Of a DNA stretch of 64,000 nt, positions 15,703 to 27,153 are shown piece after piece. Under the pieces are notes generated by a model. The model worked only from the letters and a program-made list of their open reading frames with translations. It was not told the DNA's origin and made no database searches. Where the stretch lies: positions 372,001 through 436,000 of the forward strand of contig CAVSIP010000003.1 of NCBI GenBank assembly GCA_963728075.1, read 5' to 3'. Both the position numbers and the translations under genes were made by a program. The number at the start of each line of letters is the position of its first letter. Within the stretch, counting starts at the first letter, position 1. This DNA is from CAVSIP01 sp963728075 (GTDB lineage Bacteria; Actinomycetota; Actinomycetes; JAFAQI01; DASSKL01).

Positions 15703-16239
15703 TCCGGGCAGGTACGGGCGCAGCGCCGCGTACGCGGCGGTGAGCGCCGGCTGTTGGTAGTGCGCATTGAGGCCGCTGGGGTTCGGCAGGACCCACACCG
15801 GACACCCGCCGAGCGGCTCGTCCTGCCGGCCGACGCTCGCGCGGGGCCGGTCGAGGGCGATCCGGTACGCCGAGATGCCCAGGAACGCCACCACCCCGGG
15901 CCGGACCTCCGCGCACAGCCGCCGCAGCCGGGGGACGCCGGCCCGCAGCTCGTCGGGCGACAGCTCGTCCGCGCGTGCGGTGGCGCGGGCGACCACGTTC
16001 GTGACCCCGATGCCGCAGGCAAGGAGCACGTCGGTCTCCTCCGGGCGCAGCAGCCGCGGGGTCAGCCCGGCCTCGTGCAGCGTGCGCCACAGCCGGTTCC
16101 CCGGCCGGGCGAAGTGGTGGCCGACCCAGCCGGACCACAGGGACGGGTTGATGCCGACGAGCAACACGCCGATTCCGGGACGGGTGACGTCCGGCACGGT
16201 CCGCCCGTATGCTGTGGCCAGCTCGGCGCGGGTCGGCAT
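15679..16239 (-). CDS. mug: G/U mismatch-specific DNA glycosylase (Mug/TDG family)
   Basis: 186 residues. The uracil-DNA-glycosylase fold is shown by GINPSLWSGWVGHHFARPGN at residues 29-48 (the catalytic Asn motif of Mug, usually G-x-N-P-S) and the minor-groove wedge segment LPNPSGLNAHYQ near residue 150. Mug removes uracil or modified pyrimidines mispaired with G, relevant to deamination load in a GC-rich genome. It converges on rpoC and diverges from rpsL; its start at 16239 lies 43 bp from the rpsL -35 box. Clean frame, unlike its left-hand neighbour. Confidence 0.88.
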   Translation of the reverse strand: MPTRAELATAYGRTVPDVTRPGIGVLLVGINPSLWSGWVGHHFARPGNRLWRTLHEAGLTPRLLRPEETDVLLACGIGVTNVVARATARADELSPDELRAGVPRLRRLCAEVRPGVVAFLGISAYRIALDRPRASVGRQDEPLGGCPVWVLPNPSGLNAHYQQPALTAAYAALRPYLPGRVTPGRP

Positions 16240-16281
16240 GGTCCCTTCCTACCCGGTGCGACCGGTGGGGGGACCCCGGCT

Positions 16282-16311
16282 TTGACCGGCGTGCCACGCG
16301 TGGGCTAAGGT
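16282..16311 (+). promoter_or_regulatory. Probable str-operon (rpsL) promoter
   Basis: TTGACC (16282-16287), 18-base spacer and TAAGGT (16306-16311), a good match to the housekeeping sigma consensus in actinobacteria. It leaves a leader of roughly 175 bases before rpsL, enough for regulatory structure, but I see no obvious ligand-binding motif. Confidence 0.65.
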
Positions 16312-16494
16312 TCCTTTTCGTGCCTGGGCCCAGACCCGGGCCCACTCGCGTGTCCCCGGGACATCCCGGAGCGCGCGGGAACCACTCCCATCCAGTGACG
16401 ACCTCGCGGTCGTCGTACGGGCGCGGGAGGGCGACACGCCCGACCGCGGGGGTGGGTGACGGACGCAGGACGAACGGAACGACTGGAGACGCGG

Positions 16495-16868
<374 letters not shown>

Positions 16869-16869
<1 letters not shown>

Positions 16870-17339
16870 TGCCTCGCAAGGGACCCGCCCCCCGCCACCC
16901 GGTCGTCGTCGACCCGGTGTACGGCTCGCCGCTCGTCACCTCGCTGGTGAACAAGGTGCTGCTCCGTGGCAAGAAGTCCACCGCCGAGCGGATCGTGTAC
17001 GAGGCCCTCGAGGGCTGCCGCACGAAGACCGGCACCGACCCGGTGATCACGCTCAAGCGGGCGCTGGACAACGTCAAGCCGACCCTCGAGGTGAAGAGCC
17101 GCCGCGTCGGTGGCGCGACCTACCAGGTGCCGGTCGAGGTCAAGCCCGGCCGCGCGACGACGCTGGCGCTGCGCTGGCTGGTGACCTACGCCCGCGGACG
17201 CCGCGAGAAGACGATGACCGAGCGGCTGATGAACGAGCTGCTCGACGCGAGCAACGGCCTCGGCGCGAGCGTGAAGCGCCGCGAGGACACCCACAAGATG
17301 GCGGAGTCCAACAAGGCCTTCGCCCACTACCGCTGGTAA
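16869..17339 (+). CDS. rpsG: 30S ribosomal protein S7
   Basis: 156 residues, the normal length, beginning MPRKGPAPRHP. S7 nucleates the 30S head and contacts the E-site tRNA; in many bacteria it is also the str-operon translational repressor. ATG overlaps the rpsL stop; fusA follows after 32 bp. Confidence 0.96.
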
Positions 17340-17371
17340 CTCCCCCGGACGCGAGAGAAGACGAAGCCGAA

Positions 17372-19480
<2,109 letters not shown>

Positions 19481-19555
19481 CCGTACCCCCACCACCCGAA
19501 GACCAGCAGCAGTCCCAGCGCCCGGCGCAAGGAAACCGTCCACAGGAGGACACCA

Positions 19556-20749
19556 GTGGCGAAGGCCAAGTTCGAGCGGACCAAGCCGCACGTCAACATC
19601 GGCACCATCGGTCACATCGACCACGGGAAGACGACGCTGACCGCGGCGATCACCAAGGTCCTGCACGACGCTCACCCCGACCTCAACCCCTTCACGCCGT
19701 TCGACCAGATCGACAAGGCGCCGGAGGAGAAGGCTCGCGGCATCACCATCTCCATCGCGCACGTCGAGTACCAGACGGACGCGCGCCACTACGCGCACGT
19801 GGACTGCCCGGGCCACGCCGACTACATCAAGAACATGATCACCGGTGCCGCCCAGATGGACGGCGCCATCCTCGTGGTCTCCGCCGCGGACGGCCCGATG
19901 CCGCAGACGAAGGAGCACGTGCTCCTCGCCCGCCAGGTCGGCGTGCCGTACATCGTCGTCGCCCTGAACAAGGCCGACGTCGTGGACGACGAGGAGATCC
20001 TCGAGCTCGTCGAGCTGGAGGTCCGTGAGCTGCTCAACAGCTACGACTTCCCCGGCGACGACGTCCCGGTCATCCGCGTCTCCGCGCTGAAGGCGCTGGA
20101 GGGCGACGCGAAGTGGGCCGAGTCGATCCTCGAGCTGATGAACGCCTGCGACACGGCGATCCCGGAGCCGCAGCGGGAGATCGACAAGCCTTTCCTCATG
20201 CCGATCGAGGACGTGTTCACCATCACCGGTCGCGGCACGGTCGTCACCGGCCGTGTCGAGCGTGGCGTGATCAACGTCAACGAGACCGTCGAGATCGTCG
20301 GCATCCAGGACAAGGTCCAGACCACCACGGTCACCGGCGTCGAGATGTTCCGCAAGCTGCTCGACCAGGGCCAGGCCGGTGACAACGTCGGCCTGCTCCT
20401 GCGTGGCATCAAGCGCGAGGAGGTGGAGCGCGGGCAGGTCGTGTGCAAGCCCGGCTCGATCACCCCGCACACCGAGTTCGAGGCCCAGGTCTACATCCTC
20501 AGCAAGGACGAGGGCGGACGGCACACGCCGTTCTTCAACAACTACCGCCCGCAGTTCTACTTCCGCACCACGGACGTGACCGGCGTCGTGTACCTCCCCG
20601 AGGGCACCGAGATGGTCATGCCGGGCGACAACACGGAGATGCGGGTGGAGCTCATCCAGCCCATCGCCATGGAAGAGGGCCTGCGGTTCGCCATCCGTGA
20701 GGGTGGCCGGACCGTCGGCGCGGGTCGCGTCACCAAGATCCTCAAGTAG
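19556..20749 (+). CDS. tuf: Translation elongation factor Tu
   Basis: 397 residues from GTG 19556, with AGGAGG 12 bases upstream. G1 GHIDHGKTT, switch I RGITISIAHVEY, G3 DCPGHADY and G4 NKAD are intact, and domains II/III follow (GRGTVVTGRVERG; the C-terminus FAIREGGRTVGAGRVTKIL). EF-Tu delivers aminoacyl-tRNA. Last gene of the str operon; a strong hairpin follows at 20756. Confidence 0.97.
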   Translation: MAKAKFERTKPHVNIGTIGHIDHGKTTLTAAITKVLHDAHPDLNPFTPFDQIDKAPEEKARGITISIAHVEYQTDARHYAHVDCPGHADYIKNMITGAAQMDGAILVVSAADGPMPQTKEHVLLARQVGVPYIVVALNKADVVDDEEILELVELEVRELLNSYDFPGDDVPVIRVSALKALEGDAKWAESILELMNACDTAIPEPQREIDKPFLMPIEDVFTITGRGTVVTGRVERGVINVNETVEIVGIQDKVQTTTVTGVEMFRKLLDQGQAGDNVGLLLRGIKREEVERGQVVCKPGSITPHTEFEAQVYILSKDEGGRHTPFFNNYRPQFYFRTTDVTGVVYLPEGTEMVMPGDNTEMRVELIQPIAMEEGLRFAIREGGRTVGAGRVTKILK

Positions 20750-20755
20750 CACGCG

Positions 20756-20791
20756 CGCGGCGGCCGGGGGCCACGTTCCCCGGCCGCCGCG
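20756..20791 (+). terminator. Hairpin between tuf and rpsJ
   Basis: A perfect 14-bp GC-only stem (20756-20769 with 20778-20791) and an 8-base loop, starting 7 bases after the tuf stop and about 50 bases before rpsJ. No T-run. It may end the str transcript, protect its 3' end, or attenuate read-through into the S10 operon. Confidence 0.65.
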
Positions 20792-20840
20792 ACGCGAGCG
20801 GACCGCACGCACAGCAGCAGCACCGACGAAGAAGGACGAG

Positions 20841-21149
20841 ATGGCGGGACAGAAGATCCGCATCCGGCTCAAGGCCTATGACCACGAGGTCATCGACAGC
20901 TCGGCGCGAAAGATCGTCGAGACGGTGACCCGTACCGGCGCGCAGGTGGCCGGGCCGGTGCCGCTGCCGACGGAGAAGAACGTGTACTGCGTCATCCGCT
21001 CGCCGCACAAGTACAAGGACTCGCGCGAGCACTTCGAGATGCGCACGCACAAGCGGCTGATCGACATCATCGACCCCACGCCGAAGACCGTCGACTCGCT
21101 CATGCGGCTCGACCTGCCGGCCGGCGTCGACATCGAGATCAAGCTGTAG
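20841..21149 (+). CDS. rpsJ: 30S ribosomal protein S10
   Basis: 102 residues from ATG 20841 (MAGQKIRIRLKAYDHEVID), the normal S10 length. The frame continues upstream without homology. S10 (NusE) is in the 30S head and also joins NusB in antitermination complexes. First gene of the S10 operon; the only upstream signal I see is the tuf-rpsJ hairpin. Confidence 0.96.
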   Translation: MAGQKIRIRLKAYDHEVIDSSARKIVETVTRTGAQVAGPVPLPTEKNVYCVIRSPHKYKDSREHFEMRTHKRLIDIIDPTPKTVDSLMRLDLPAGVDIEIKL

Positions 21150-21163
21150 GGGACCGAGACGAG

Positions 21164-21904
21164 ATGGCAGACCGAATCCAGCGGGCGCTGCTGGGCGAGA
21201 AGCTCGGCATGACGCAGGTGTGGGACGAGCAGAACAAGCTCGTACCCGTCACCGTTGTCAAGGCCGGGCCCTGCGTCGTCACCCAGGTGAGGACGCCGGA
21301 CGAGGACGGCTACTCCGCCGTCCAGATCGCCTTCGGCAGCGTGGACCCCCGCAAGGTGAACAAGCCGTTGACCGGCCACTTCCGCAAGGCCGGCGTGCCG
21401 CCGCGCCGCCACGTCGCCGAGGTGCGCACCACGGACGCGACGGCGTACGCCGTCGGCCAGGAGCTGACCGTCGAGCTGTTCGAGGCCGGGCAGAAGGTCG
21501 ACGTCATCGGCACGAGCAAGGGCAAGGGCTTCGCGGGTGGCATGAAGCGTCACGGCTTCCACGGCCTCGGCGCCGGTCACGGCGTCGAGCGCAAGCACCG
21601 CTCACCCGGCTCGATCGGGGCGTGCGCCACGCCGGCGCGCGTGTTCAAGGGCACCCGGATGGCCGGTCGCCTCGGCGGCGTGCGGATGACCACGATGAAC
21701 CTCACGGTGCACGCGGTCGACGCGGCCGAGGGGCTGCTGCTCGTCAAGGGCGCGATCCCCGGACCGAACGGTGGCCTGGTGTTCGTCCGCAGCGGCGCCA
21801 AGGTCGACGCGCCGCCGGCGTACACCCCACCGGCTCCCGCTGAGCCGGCCGCCGAGAGCGCCGACACCGAGACCGCACCGGAGACCGAGGAGGCGACCCA
21901 GTGA
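21164..21904 (+). CDS. rplC: 50S ribosomal protein L3, with acidic C-terminal tail
   Basis: 246 residues. Residues 1 to about 212 are canonical L3 (GEKLGMTQVWDE, GFAGGMKRHGF, GRLGGVRMTTMNL, IPGPNGGLVFVRSG). The last ~32 residues are a low-complexity Pro/Ala/Glu/Thr tail not needed for the fold. L3 assembles early and reaches toward the peptidyl-transferase centre. The stop overlaps the rplD GTG. Confidence 0.95.
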   Translation: MADRIQRALLGEKLGMTQVWDEQNKLVPVTVVKAGPCVVTQVRTPDEDGYSAVQIAFGSVDPRKVNKPLTGHFRKAGVPPRRHVAEVRTTDATAYAVGQELTVELFEAGQKVDVIGTSKGKGFAGGMKRHGFHGLGAGHGVERKHRSPGSIGACATPARVFKGTRMAGRLGGVRMTTMNLTVHAVDAAEGLLLVKGAIPGPNGGLVFVRSGAKVDAPPAYTPPAPAEPAAESADTETAPETEEATQ

Positions 21905-22740
21905 CGACCGTCAACGTCGAGTCGCCCTCCGGCGACCTCGCCCGCACGGTGGACCTGCCGTCGGAGATCTTCGACGTCCAGGTCAACGTGCCGCTCATCC
22001 ACCAGGTGGTCGTCGGCCAGCTGGCCGCGGCCCGGCAGGGCACCCACGCGACCAAGACCCGTGGCGAGGTCGCCGGTGGCGGTCGCAAGCCGTACCGCCA
22101 GAAGGGCACCGGGCGGGCCCGGCAGGGCTCGATCCGCGCGCCGCAGTTCACGGGCGGTGGCACGGTGCACGGTCCGACGCCGCGCAACTACGAGCAGCGC
22201 ACGCCCAAGAAGATGAAGGCCGCCGCCCTGCGCGGCGCCCTGTCCGACCGGGCGCGTGGCGGCCGCCTGCACGTGGTGACCGGTCTGGTCGACGGCGACG
22301 TGCCGTCGACGAAGGTGGCCGCGGCGAACCTCGCCCGGATCACCGAGCGCCGGCACGTGCTGGTCGTCGCGGAGCGCGAGGACGCCCTGACCTGGAAGAG
22401 CCTGCGCAACCTGCCGTCGGTGCACCTCATCGCGCCGGACCAGCTCAACACCTACGACGTGCTGGTCTCCGACGACGTGGTGTTCACCGAGGGTGCGTAC
22501 GAGCGGTTCGTGGCCGGCCCGGCGGCCCGCACGAGCGCGCGGGCCGAGGCCGCGGCGACCGGGAAGGGCTCGACGCGCCCGGCCGGCGCCGGCGTCTCGG
22601 ACGCGAAGGCGGAGCAGGAGGTGCTCCAGCAGACCGACAGCGACCTGCTGGCGGCGCCCGACGAGGCGGCCGAGGCCGCGGGTGCGGCGGACGCCGAGGC
22701 CGCGGCGGCCGAGCCGGTGGACGAGGGTGAGGGCAAGTGA
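21901..22740 (+). CDS. rplD: 50S ribosomal protein L4, with long acidic C-terminal tail
   Basis: 279 residues against the usual 205-225. The L4 core (about 1-210; TRGEVAGGGRKPYRQKGTGR loop that enters the exit tunnel, LVVAEREDALTWKSLRNLP) is intact. The remaining ~65 residues are Ala/Glu-rich (roughly EAAEAAGAADAEAAAAEP at the end). L4 lines the polypeptide exit tunnel and in some bacteria represses its own operon. GTG start overlapping the rplC stop; its stop overlaps the rplW GTG. Confidence 0.95.
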   Translation: MTTVNVESPSGDLARTVDLPSEIFDVQVNVPLIHQVVVGQLAAARQGTHATKTRGEVAGGGRKPYRQKGTGRARQGSIRAPQFTGGGTVHGPTPRNYEQRTPKKMKAAALRGALSDRARGGRLHVVTGLVDGDVPSTKVAAANLARITERRHVLVVAEREDALTWKSLRNLPSVHLIAPDQLNTYDVLVSDDVVFTEGAYERFVAGPAARTSARAEAAATGKGSTRPAGAGVSDAKAEQEVLQQTDSDLLAAPDEAAEAAGAADAEAAAAEPVDEGEGK

Positions 22741-23033
22741 GTGCCGACGTACGCGACGTCCTGCTCGCTCCGGTCATCTCGGAGAAGAGCTACGGCCTGC
22801 TCGACGAGAACAAGTACACGTTCCTCGTCCGGCCGGACGCGAACAAGACGCAGATCAAGATCGCGGTGGAGCAGGTGTTCAACGTCAAGGTGACCGACGT
22901 GAACACCCTCAACCGCCAGGGCAAGCGCAAGCGCACCCGCACCGGGTTCGGCAAGCGCAACGACACGAAGCGCGCGATCGTCACCCTCGCCGAGGGCGAC
23001 CGCATCGACGTCTTCGGCGGACCTGTCGCCTGA
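22737..23033 (+). CDS. rplW: 50S ribosomal protein L23
   Basis: 98 residues, GTG start (VSADVRDVLLAPVISEKSY). L23 sits at the tunnel exit and docks trigger factor and SRP. The conserved central segment KIAVEQVFNVKVTDVNTLN is present. Normal length. Confidence 0.95.
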   Translation: MSADVRDVLLAPVISEKSYGLLDENKYTFLVRPDANKTQIKIAVEQVFNVKVTDVNTLNRQGKRKRTRTGFGKRNDTKRAIVTLAEGDRIDVFGGPVA

Positions 23034-23060
23034 CCACGTACGACTGAGGACTGATCACTC

Positions 23061-23897
23061 ATGGGCATCCGGAAGCTGAAGCCGACGACCCCCGGTCGGC
23101 GCGGCGCCAGCGTCTCCGACTTCGTCGAGGTCACCCGCGACGAGCCGGAGAAGTCGCTGGTGCGTCCGCTGCACAACAAGGGCGGCCGCAACGTGCACGG
23201 CAAGGTGACGGCGCGGCACCAGGGCGGCGGCCACAAGCGGGCCTACCGGGTGATCGACTTCCGTCGCGCCGACAAGGACGGCGTCCCGGCGAAGGTCGCG
23301 CACATCGAGTACGACCCGAACCGCACCGCGCGGATCGCGCTGCTGCACTACGCGGACGGCGAGAAGCGCTACATCATCTGCCCGGCGCGGCTGCGCCAGG
23401 GCGACGCGGTCGAGTCGGGCCCGAGCGCCGACATCAAGCCGGGCAACAACCTGCCGCTGCGGAACATCCCGGTCGGCACCGTTGTTCACGCCATCGAGCT
23501 GCGCCCCGGTGGTGGGGCGAAGATCGCACGGTCGGCAGGGGCGAGCGTCCAGCTCGTCGCCAAGGAGGGGCCGTACGCGCAGCTGCGGATGCCCTCCGGG
23601 GAGATCCGCAACGTCGACGTCCGCTGCCGTGCCACGGTCGGCGAGGTCGGCAACGCCGAGCAGTCGAACATCAACTGGGGCAAGGCCGGCCGCATGCGCT
23701 GGAAGGGCAAGCGCCCGACCGTGCGCGGTGTCGCGATGAACCCGGTCGACCACCCGCACGGCGGTGGTGAGGGCAAGACCTCCGGTGGCCGCCACCCGGT
23801 CAACCCGAAGGGCAAGCCCGAGGGCCGTACCCGCCGTGCCAACAAGGCCAGTGACCGCATGATCGTCCGCCGCCGCTACGCGAGCAAGCGGCGCTAG
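23061..23897 (+). CDS. rplB: 50S ribosomal protein L2
   Basis: 277 residues, normal length and clean frame. Contains GRNVHGKVTARHQGGGHKR and the C-terminal MNPVDHPHGGGEGKTSGGRH with the His implicated in peptidyl-transferase assembly. L2 bridges the subunits and is required for 50S activity. Confidence 0.97.
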   Translation: MGIRKLKPTTPGRRGASVSDFVEVTRDEPEKSLVRPLHNKGGRNVHGKVTARHQGGGHKRAYRVIDFRRADKDGVPAKVAHIEYDPNRTARIALLHYADGEKRYIICPARLRQGDAVESGPSADIKPGNNLPLRNIPVGTVVHAIELRPGGGAKIARSAGASVQLVAKEGPYAQLRMPSGEIRNVDVRCRATVGEVGNAEQSNINWGKAGRMRWKGKRPTVRGVAMNPVDHPHGGGEGKTSGGRHPVNPKGKPEGRTRRANKASDRMIVRRRYASKRR

Positions 23898-23909
23898 GAG
23901 TAGGAAGCC

Positions 23910-24191
23910 ATGCCCCGGAGCGTGAAGAAGGGTCCCTTCGTGGACGACCACCTCATGAAGAAGGTGCTCGTCCAGAACGAGAAGGGCACCAAGAACGTCA
24001 TCAAGACGTGGTCCCGCCGTTCGATGGTCGTGCCGGCGATGCTCGGCCACACCATCGCGGTGCACGACGGCCGCAAGCACGTGCCGGTCTTCGTGACCGA
24101 GGGCATGGTCGGGCACAAGCTCGGCGAGTTCGCGCCCACCCGCACCTTCCGCGGGCACGTCAGGGACGAGCGGAGGTCACGTCGTGGCTGA
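23910..24191 (+). CDS. rpsS: 30S ribosomal protein S19
   Basis: 93 residues (MPRSVKKGPFVDDHL; TWSRRSMVVPAMLGHTIAV; GHKLGEFAPTRTFRGH). S19 complexes with S13 in the 30S head. Its 3' end overlaps the rplV GTG by 8 bases. Confidence 0.96.
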   Translation: MPRSVKKGPFVDDHLMKKVLVQNEKGTKNVIKTWSRRSMVVPAMLGHTIAVHDGRKHVPVFVTEGMVGHKLGEFAPTRTFRGHVRDERRSRRG

Positions 24192-24573
24192 GCCCGTCCT
24201 CGAGCCGGTCATGACGGCCCGTGCCGTGGCGCGTCATGTCGGCATGTCGCCGATGAAGGTCCGCCGTGTGGTCGACCTCATCCGCGGCCTGCCGGCGGAC
24301 GAGGCCCTGGCCGTGCTGCAGTTCGCCCCGCAGGCGGCGAGCGAGCCCGTCTACAAGGTGCTGGCCAGCGCGGTGGCGAACGCCGAGCACAACGACTCGC
24401 TCGACCCCGACACGCTGTACGTCAGCGAGGCGTACGTCGACGAGGGCCCGACGCTCAAGCGGTTCCGCCCCCGGGCACAGGGCCGCGCCTACCGCATCCG
24501 CAAGCGCACGAGCCACATCACGGTCGTGGTCGAGTCCCGGCCGTCGGCCGCGCAGAACAGGAGGACCCGCTAG
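24184..24573 (+). CDS. rplV: 50S ribosomal protein L22
   Basis: 129 residues, GTG start inside the end of rpsS. Core motifs: ARAVARHVGMSPMKVRRVVD and the extended hairpin near FRPRAQGRAYRIRKRTSHITV that reaches the tunnel constriction (macrolide region). The single-base TAGTG overlap leads into rpsC. Confidence 0.96.
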   Translation: MAEPVLEPVMTARAVARHVGMSPMKVRRVVDLIRGLPADEALAVLQFAPQAASEPVYKVLASAVANAEHNDSLDPDTLYVSEAYVDEGPTLKRFRPRAQGRAYRIRKRTSHITVVVESRPSAAQNRRTR

Positions 24574-25463
24574 TGGGGCAGAAGGTCAACCCGCACGGGT
24601 TCCGGCTCGGCATCACCACCGACTTCAAGAGCCGGTGGTACGCCGACAAGATGTACAAGGACTACGTCAAGGAAGACGTCGCCATCCGCCGGATGATGAC
24701 GCGCGGCATGGAGCGCGCGGGCATCTCCAAGGTGGAGATCGAGCGCACCCGCGACCGCGTCCGCGTCGACATCCACACCGCCCGGCCGGGCATCGTCATC
24801 GGTCGCCGTGGGGCCGAGGCCGACCGCATCCGCGGCGACCTCGAGAAGCTCACCGGCAAGCAGGTCCAGCTCAACATCCTCGAGGTCAAGAACCCCGAGA
24901 TGGACGCGCAGCTGGTGGCGCAGGGCGTCGCCGAGCAGCTGTCCAGCCGGGTCAGCTTCCGCCGGGCCATGCGCAAGGCGATGCAGTCCGCGCTCAAGGG
25001 CGGGGCCAAGGGCATCCGGGTGCAGTGCTCCGGGCGTCTGGGCGGTGCCGAGATGAGCCGGTCGGAGTTCTACCGCGAGGGGCGGGTGCCGCTGCACACC
25101 CTGCGCGCGAACATCGACTTCGGCTTCTACGAGGCGCGCACGACGTTCGGCCGCATCGGCGTCAAGGTCTGGATCTACAAGGGCGACACGTCGACCAGCC
25201 GCCTGGAGCGCGCGGCCGAGCAGGCGCAGGCCGCCCGCGCGGCCGGCCGCCAGCGGCCGGCCCGCCGCCCCCGCCGGGGCGAGGAGCAGCCGCAGGTGAG
25301 CGCCGAGGCGACGCAGAGCGGGACGCCCGAGGCCCCGCCCGCGCCGGAGGCCGCGAGCAGCGGTGTCACGGAGGCGTCCGGCGCGGCGACCACCGAGGCG
25401 CAGCCCGCGAACGCGCCGGTCGACCAGCAGTCGCCGGCCACCGAGACCGGGAAGGAGGGCTGA
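24573..25463 (+). CDS. rpsC: 30S ribosomal protein S3, with C-terminal extension
   Basis: 296 residues from GTG 24573 (VGQKVNPHGFRLGITTDFKS). The KH domain (GIVIGRRGAEADRIRGDLE) and the S3 C-domain are intact to about residue 215. After that comes a basic Arg-rich stretch and then a ~65-residue Ala/Pro/Glu/Thr low-complexity tail. S3 lines the mRNA entry channel. The tail is longer than in most actinobacteria I know. Confidence 0.95.
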   Translation: MGQKVNPHGFRLGITTDFKSRWYADKMYKDYVKEDVAIRRMMTRGMERAGISKVEIERTRDRVRVDIHTARPGIVIGRRGAEADRIRGDLEKLTGKQVQLNILEVKNPEMDAQLVAQGVAEQLSSRVSFRRAMRKAMQSALKGGAKGIRVQCSGRLGGAEMSRSEFYREGRVPLHTLRANIDFGFYEARTTFGRIGVKVWIYKGDTSTSRLERAAEQAQAARAAGRQRPARRPRRGEEQPQVSAEATQSGTPEAPPAPEAASSGVTEASGAATTEAQPANAPVDQQSPATETGKEG

Positions 25464-25465
25464 CC

Positions 25466-25883
25466 ATGCTCGTCCCTCGCAGGGTCAAGCACCGCAAGCA
25501 GCACCACCCGAAGCGCGGTGGTGCGGCCAAGGGCGGCACCACGCGTGGCCTTCGGTGAGTACGGCATCCAGGCGCTGGAGCCCGCGTACGTCACCAACCG
25601 GCAGATCGAGTCGGCGCGTATCGCCATCACCCGGCACATCCGCCGTGGCGGCAAGGTGTGGATCAACATCTACCCCGACCGCCCGCTGACCAAGAAGCCG
25701 GCCGAGACCCGGATGGGTTCCGGCAAGGGCTCGCCCGAGTGGTGGATCGCCAACGTCAAGCCGGGTCGGGTCATGTTCGAGCTGGCCTACCCGAACGAGC
25801 AGGTGGCCCGCGCGGCGCTGACCCGCGCGATCCACAAGCTGCCGATGAAGTGCCGGATCGTGAAGCGGGAGGTGGGTGAGTGA
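25466..25883 (+). CDS. rplP: 50S ribosomal protein L16 (one apparent +1 indel)
   Basis: Starts MLVPRRVKHRKQHHPKRGGA. An extra A at 25541 (ACC-A-CGC-GTG-GCC for Thr-Arg-Val-Ala) shifts the frame; without it the protein is 138 residues, the normal length, ending CRIVKREVGE. L16 organises the A-site tRNA region of the 50S. Treated as intact with a consensus error. Its stop overlaps the rpmC ATG. Confidence 0.93.
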
Positions 25884-26122
25884 TGGCGAACACCGCGACG
25901 ACCGAGCTGCGCGAGCTGGCCGACGACGAGCTGCTCACCCGGCTGCGCGAGGCGAAGGAGGAGCTGTTCAACCTGCGGTTCCAGGCCGCGACCGGCCAGC
26001 TCGACAACAACCGCCGCCTGCAGACGGTGCGGCGGGACATCGCCCGCATCTACACCGTGATGCGCGAGCGCGAGCTCGGCATCTACGCCGCGCCGGTCAC
26101 CACCGGTGAGGGTGCGGCATGA
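25883..26122 (+). CDS. rpmC: 50S ribosomal protein L29
   Basis: About 79 residues from ATG 25883 (overlapping the rplP stop; a GTG three bases earlier is possible). Typical L29: ELRELADDELLTRLREAKEE, LFNLRFQAATGQLDNNRR. Two-helix protein near the tunnel exit. Confidence 0.94.
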   Translation: MANTATTELRELADDELLTRLREAKEELFNLRFQAATGQLDNNRRLQTVRRDIARIYTVMRERELGIYAAPVTTGEGAA

Positions 26123-26406
26123 CGGAGGCAGCACAGATGAGCAGCACCGGCGAGAGCCGCGGGTTCCGCAAGACGCGCGAGGGTCTCGTGGTCAGCGACA
26201 AGATGGACAAGACCGTCGTCGTCGCGGTCGAGGACCGGGTCCAGCACGCGCTGTACGGCAAGACGATGCGGCGCACGAGCAAGCTCAAGGCGCACGACGA
26301 GACCAACGCCTGCGGCGTGGGCGACCGGGTGCTGCTCATGGAGACGCGGCCGCTGTCGGCCACCAAGCGCTGGCGCGTCATCGAGATCCTCGAGAAGGCG
26401 AAGTAA
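26119..26406 (+). CDS. rpsQ: 30S ribosomal protein S17
   Basis: 95 residues; the ATG overlaps the rpmC stop. An actinobacterial-type extension of about 15 residues precedes the OB-fold core (RKTREGLVVSDKMDKTVVV, GDRVLLMETRPLSATKRW). Binds 16S rRNA early in assembly. Confidence 0.95.
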   Translation: MTEAAQMSSTGESRGFRKTREGLVVSDKMDKTVVVAVEDRVQHALYGKTMRRTSKLKAHDETNACGVGDRVLLMETRPLSATKRWRVIEILEKAK

Positions 26407-26447
26407 CCGTCGGGCTGCGTCCCGATTGACGTCGCAAGGAGACGCAA

Positions 26448-26816
26448 GTGATCCAGCAGGAGTCGCGACTGCGAGTCGCCGACAACACGGGTGCCAAGGA
26501 GATCCTGTGCATCCGCGTGCTCGGCGGCTCCGGGCGGCGCTACGCCGGCATCGGCGACATCATCGTGGGCACCGTCAAGGACGCCCTGCCCGGCGCGGGC
26601 GTCAAGAAGGGCGACGTCGTCAAGGCGGTCGTCGTCCGGACGGTCAAGCCGCGCCGGCGCGCCGACGGCAGCTACATCCGTTTCGACGAGAACGCCGCGG
26701 TGCTCATCCGCGACGGCGGTGACCCCCGCGGCACCCGCATCTTCGGCCCGGTCGGCCGCGAGCTGCGGGAGAAGAGGTTCATGAAGATCATCTCACTGGC
26801 GCCGGAGGTGCTGTAA
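26448..26816 (+). CDS. rplN: 50S ribosomal protein L14
   Basis: 122 residues, GTG start (VIQQESRLRVADNTGAKEIL) with AAGGAG 10 bases upstream. Normal length, clean frame. L14 forms an intersubunit bridge and is the RsfS silencing-factor target. Confidence 0.96.
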   Translation: MIQQESRLRVADNTGAKEILCIRVLGGSGRRYAGIGDIIVGTVKDALPGAGVKKGDVVKAVVVRTVKPRRRADGSYIRFDENAAVLIRDGGDPRGTRIFGPVGRELREKRFMKIISLAPEVL

Positions 26817-26819
26817 CCC

Positions 26820-27145
26820 ATGGGCCTGTTCGTCAAGAAGGGCGACACCGTCCAGGTCCTCAGCGGCAAGGACCGCGGGGTCACGGGGAAGGTGATCCTG
26901 ACCCTGCCCAAGGACAACCGCGTCCTCGTCGAGGGCGTCAACCGGATCAAGAAGCACACCCGGGTGCAGACCACCACGCGCGGCGCCCAGTACGGCGGCA
27001 TCGTCACCCAGGAGGCGCCGATCCACGCGAGCAACGTCATGGTCGTCTGCCCGGGGTGCGGCAAGCCCTCCCGGCTCGGCCACCGCAAGGACGACGAGGG
27101 CCCGTTCCGTGCGCATCTGCAAGCGCTGCGGCGGCGGAGGTCTGA
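26820..27145 (+). CDS. rplX: 50S ribosomal protein L24 (two apparent +1 indels)
   Basis: MGLFVKKGDTVQVLSGKDRG is followed by a normal KOW-type L24. Extra bases near 27102 (GGC-C-CGT) and 27137 (GGC-G-GAG) disturb the last 20 residues. Correcting both gives 107 residues ending in RICKRCGGEV and TGA at 27143, the expected zinc-knuckle-like end (CPGCGK...CKRCG). L24 initiates 50S assembly. Confidence 0.92.
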
Positions 27146-27153
27146 GGACAGCG

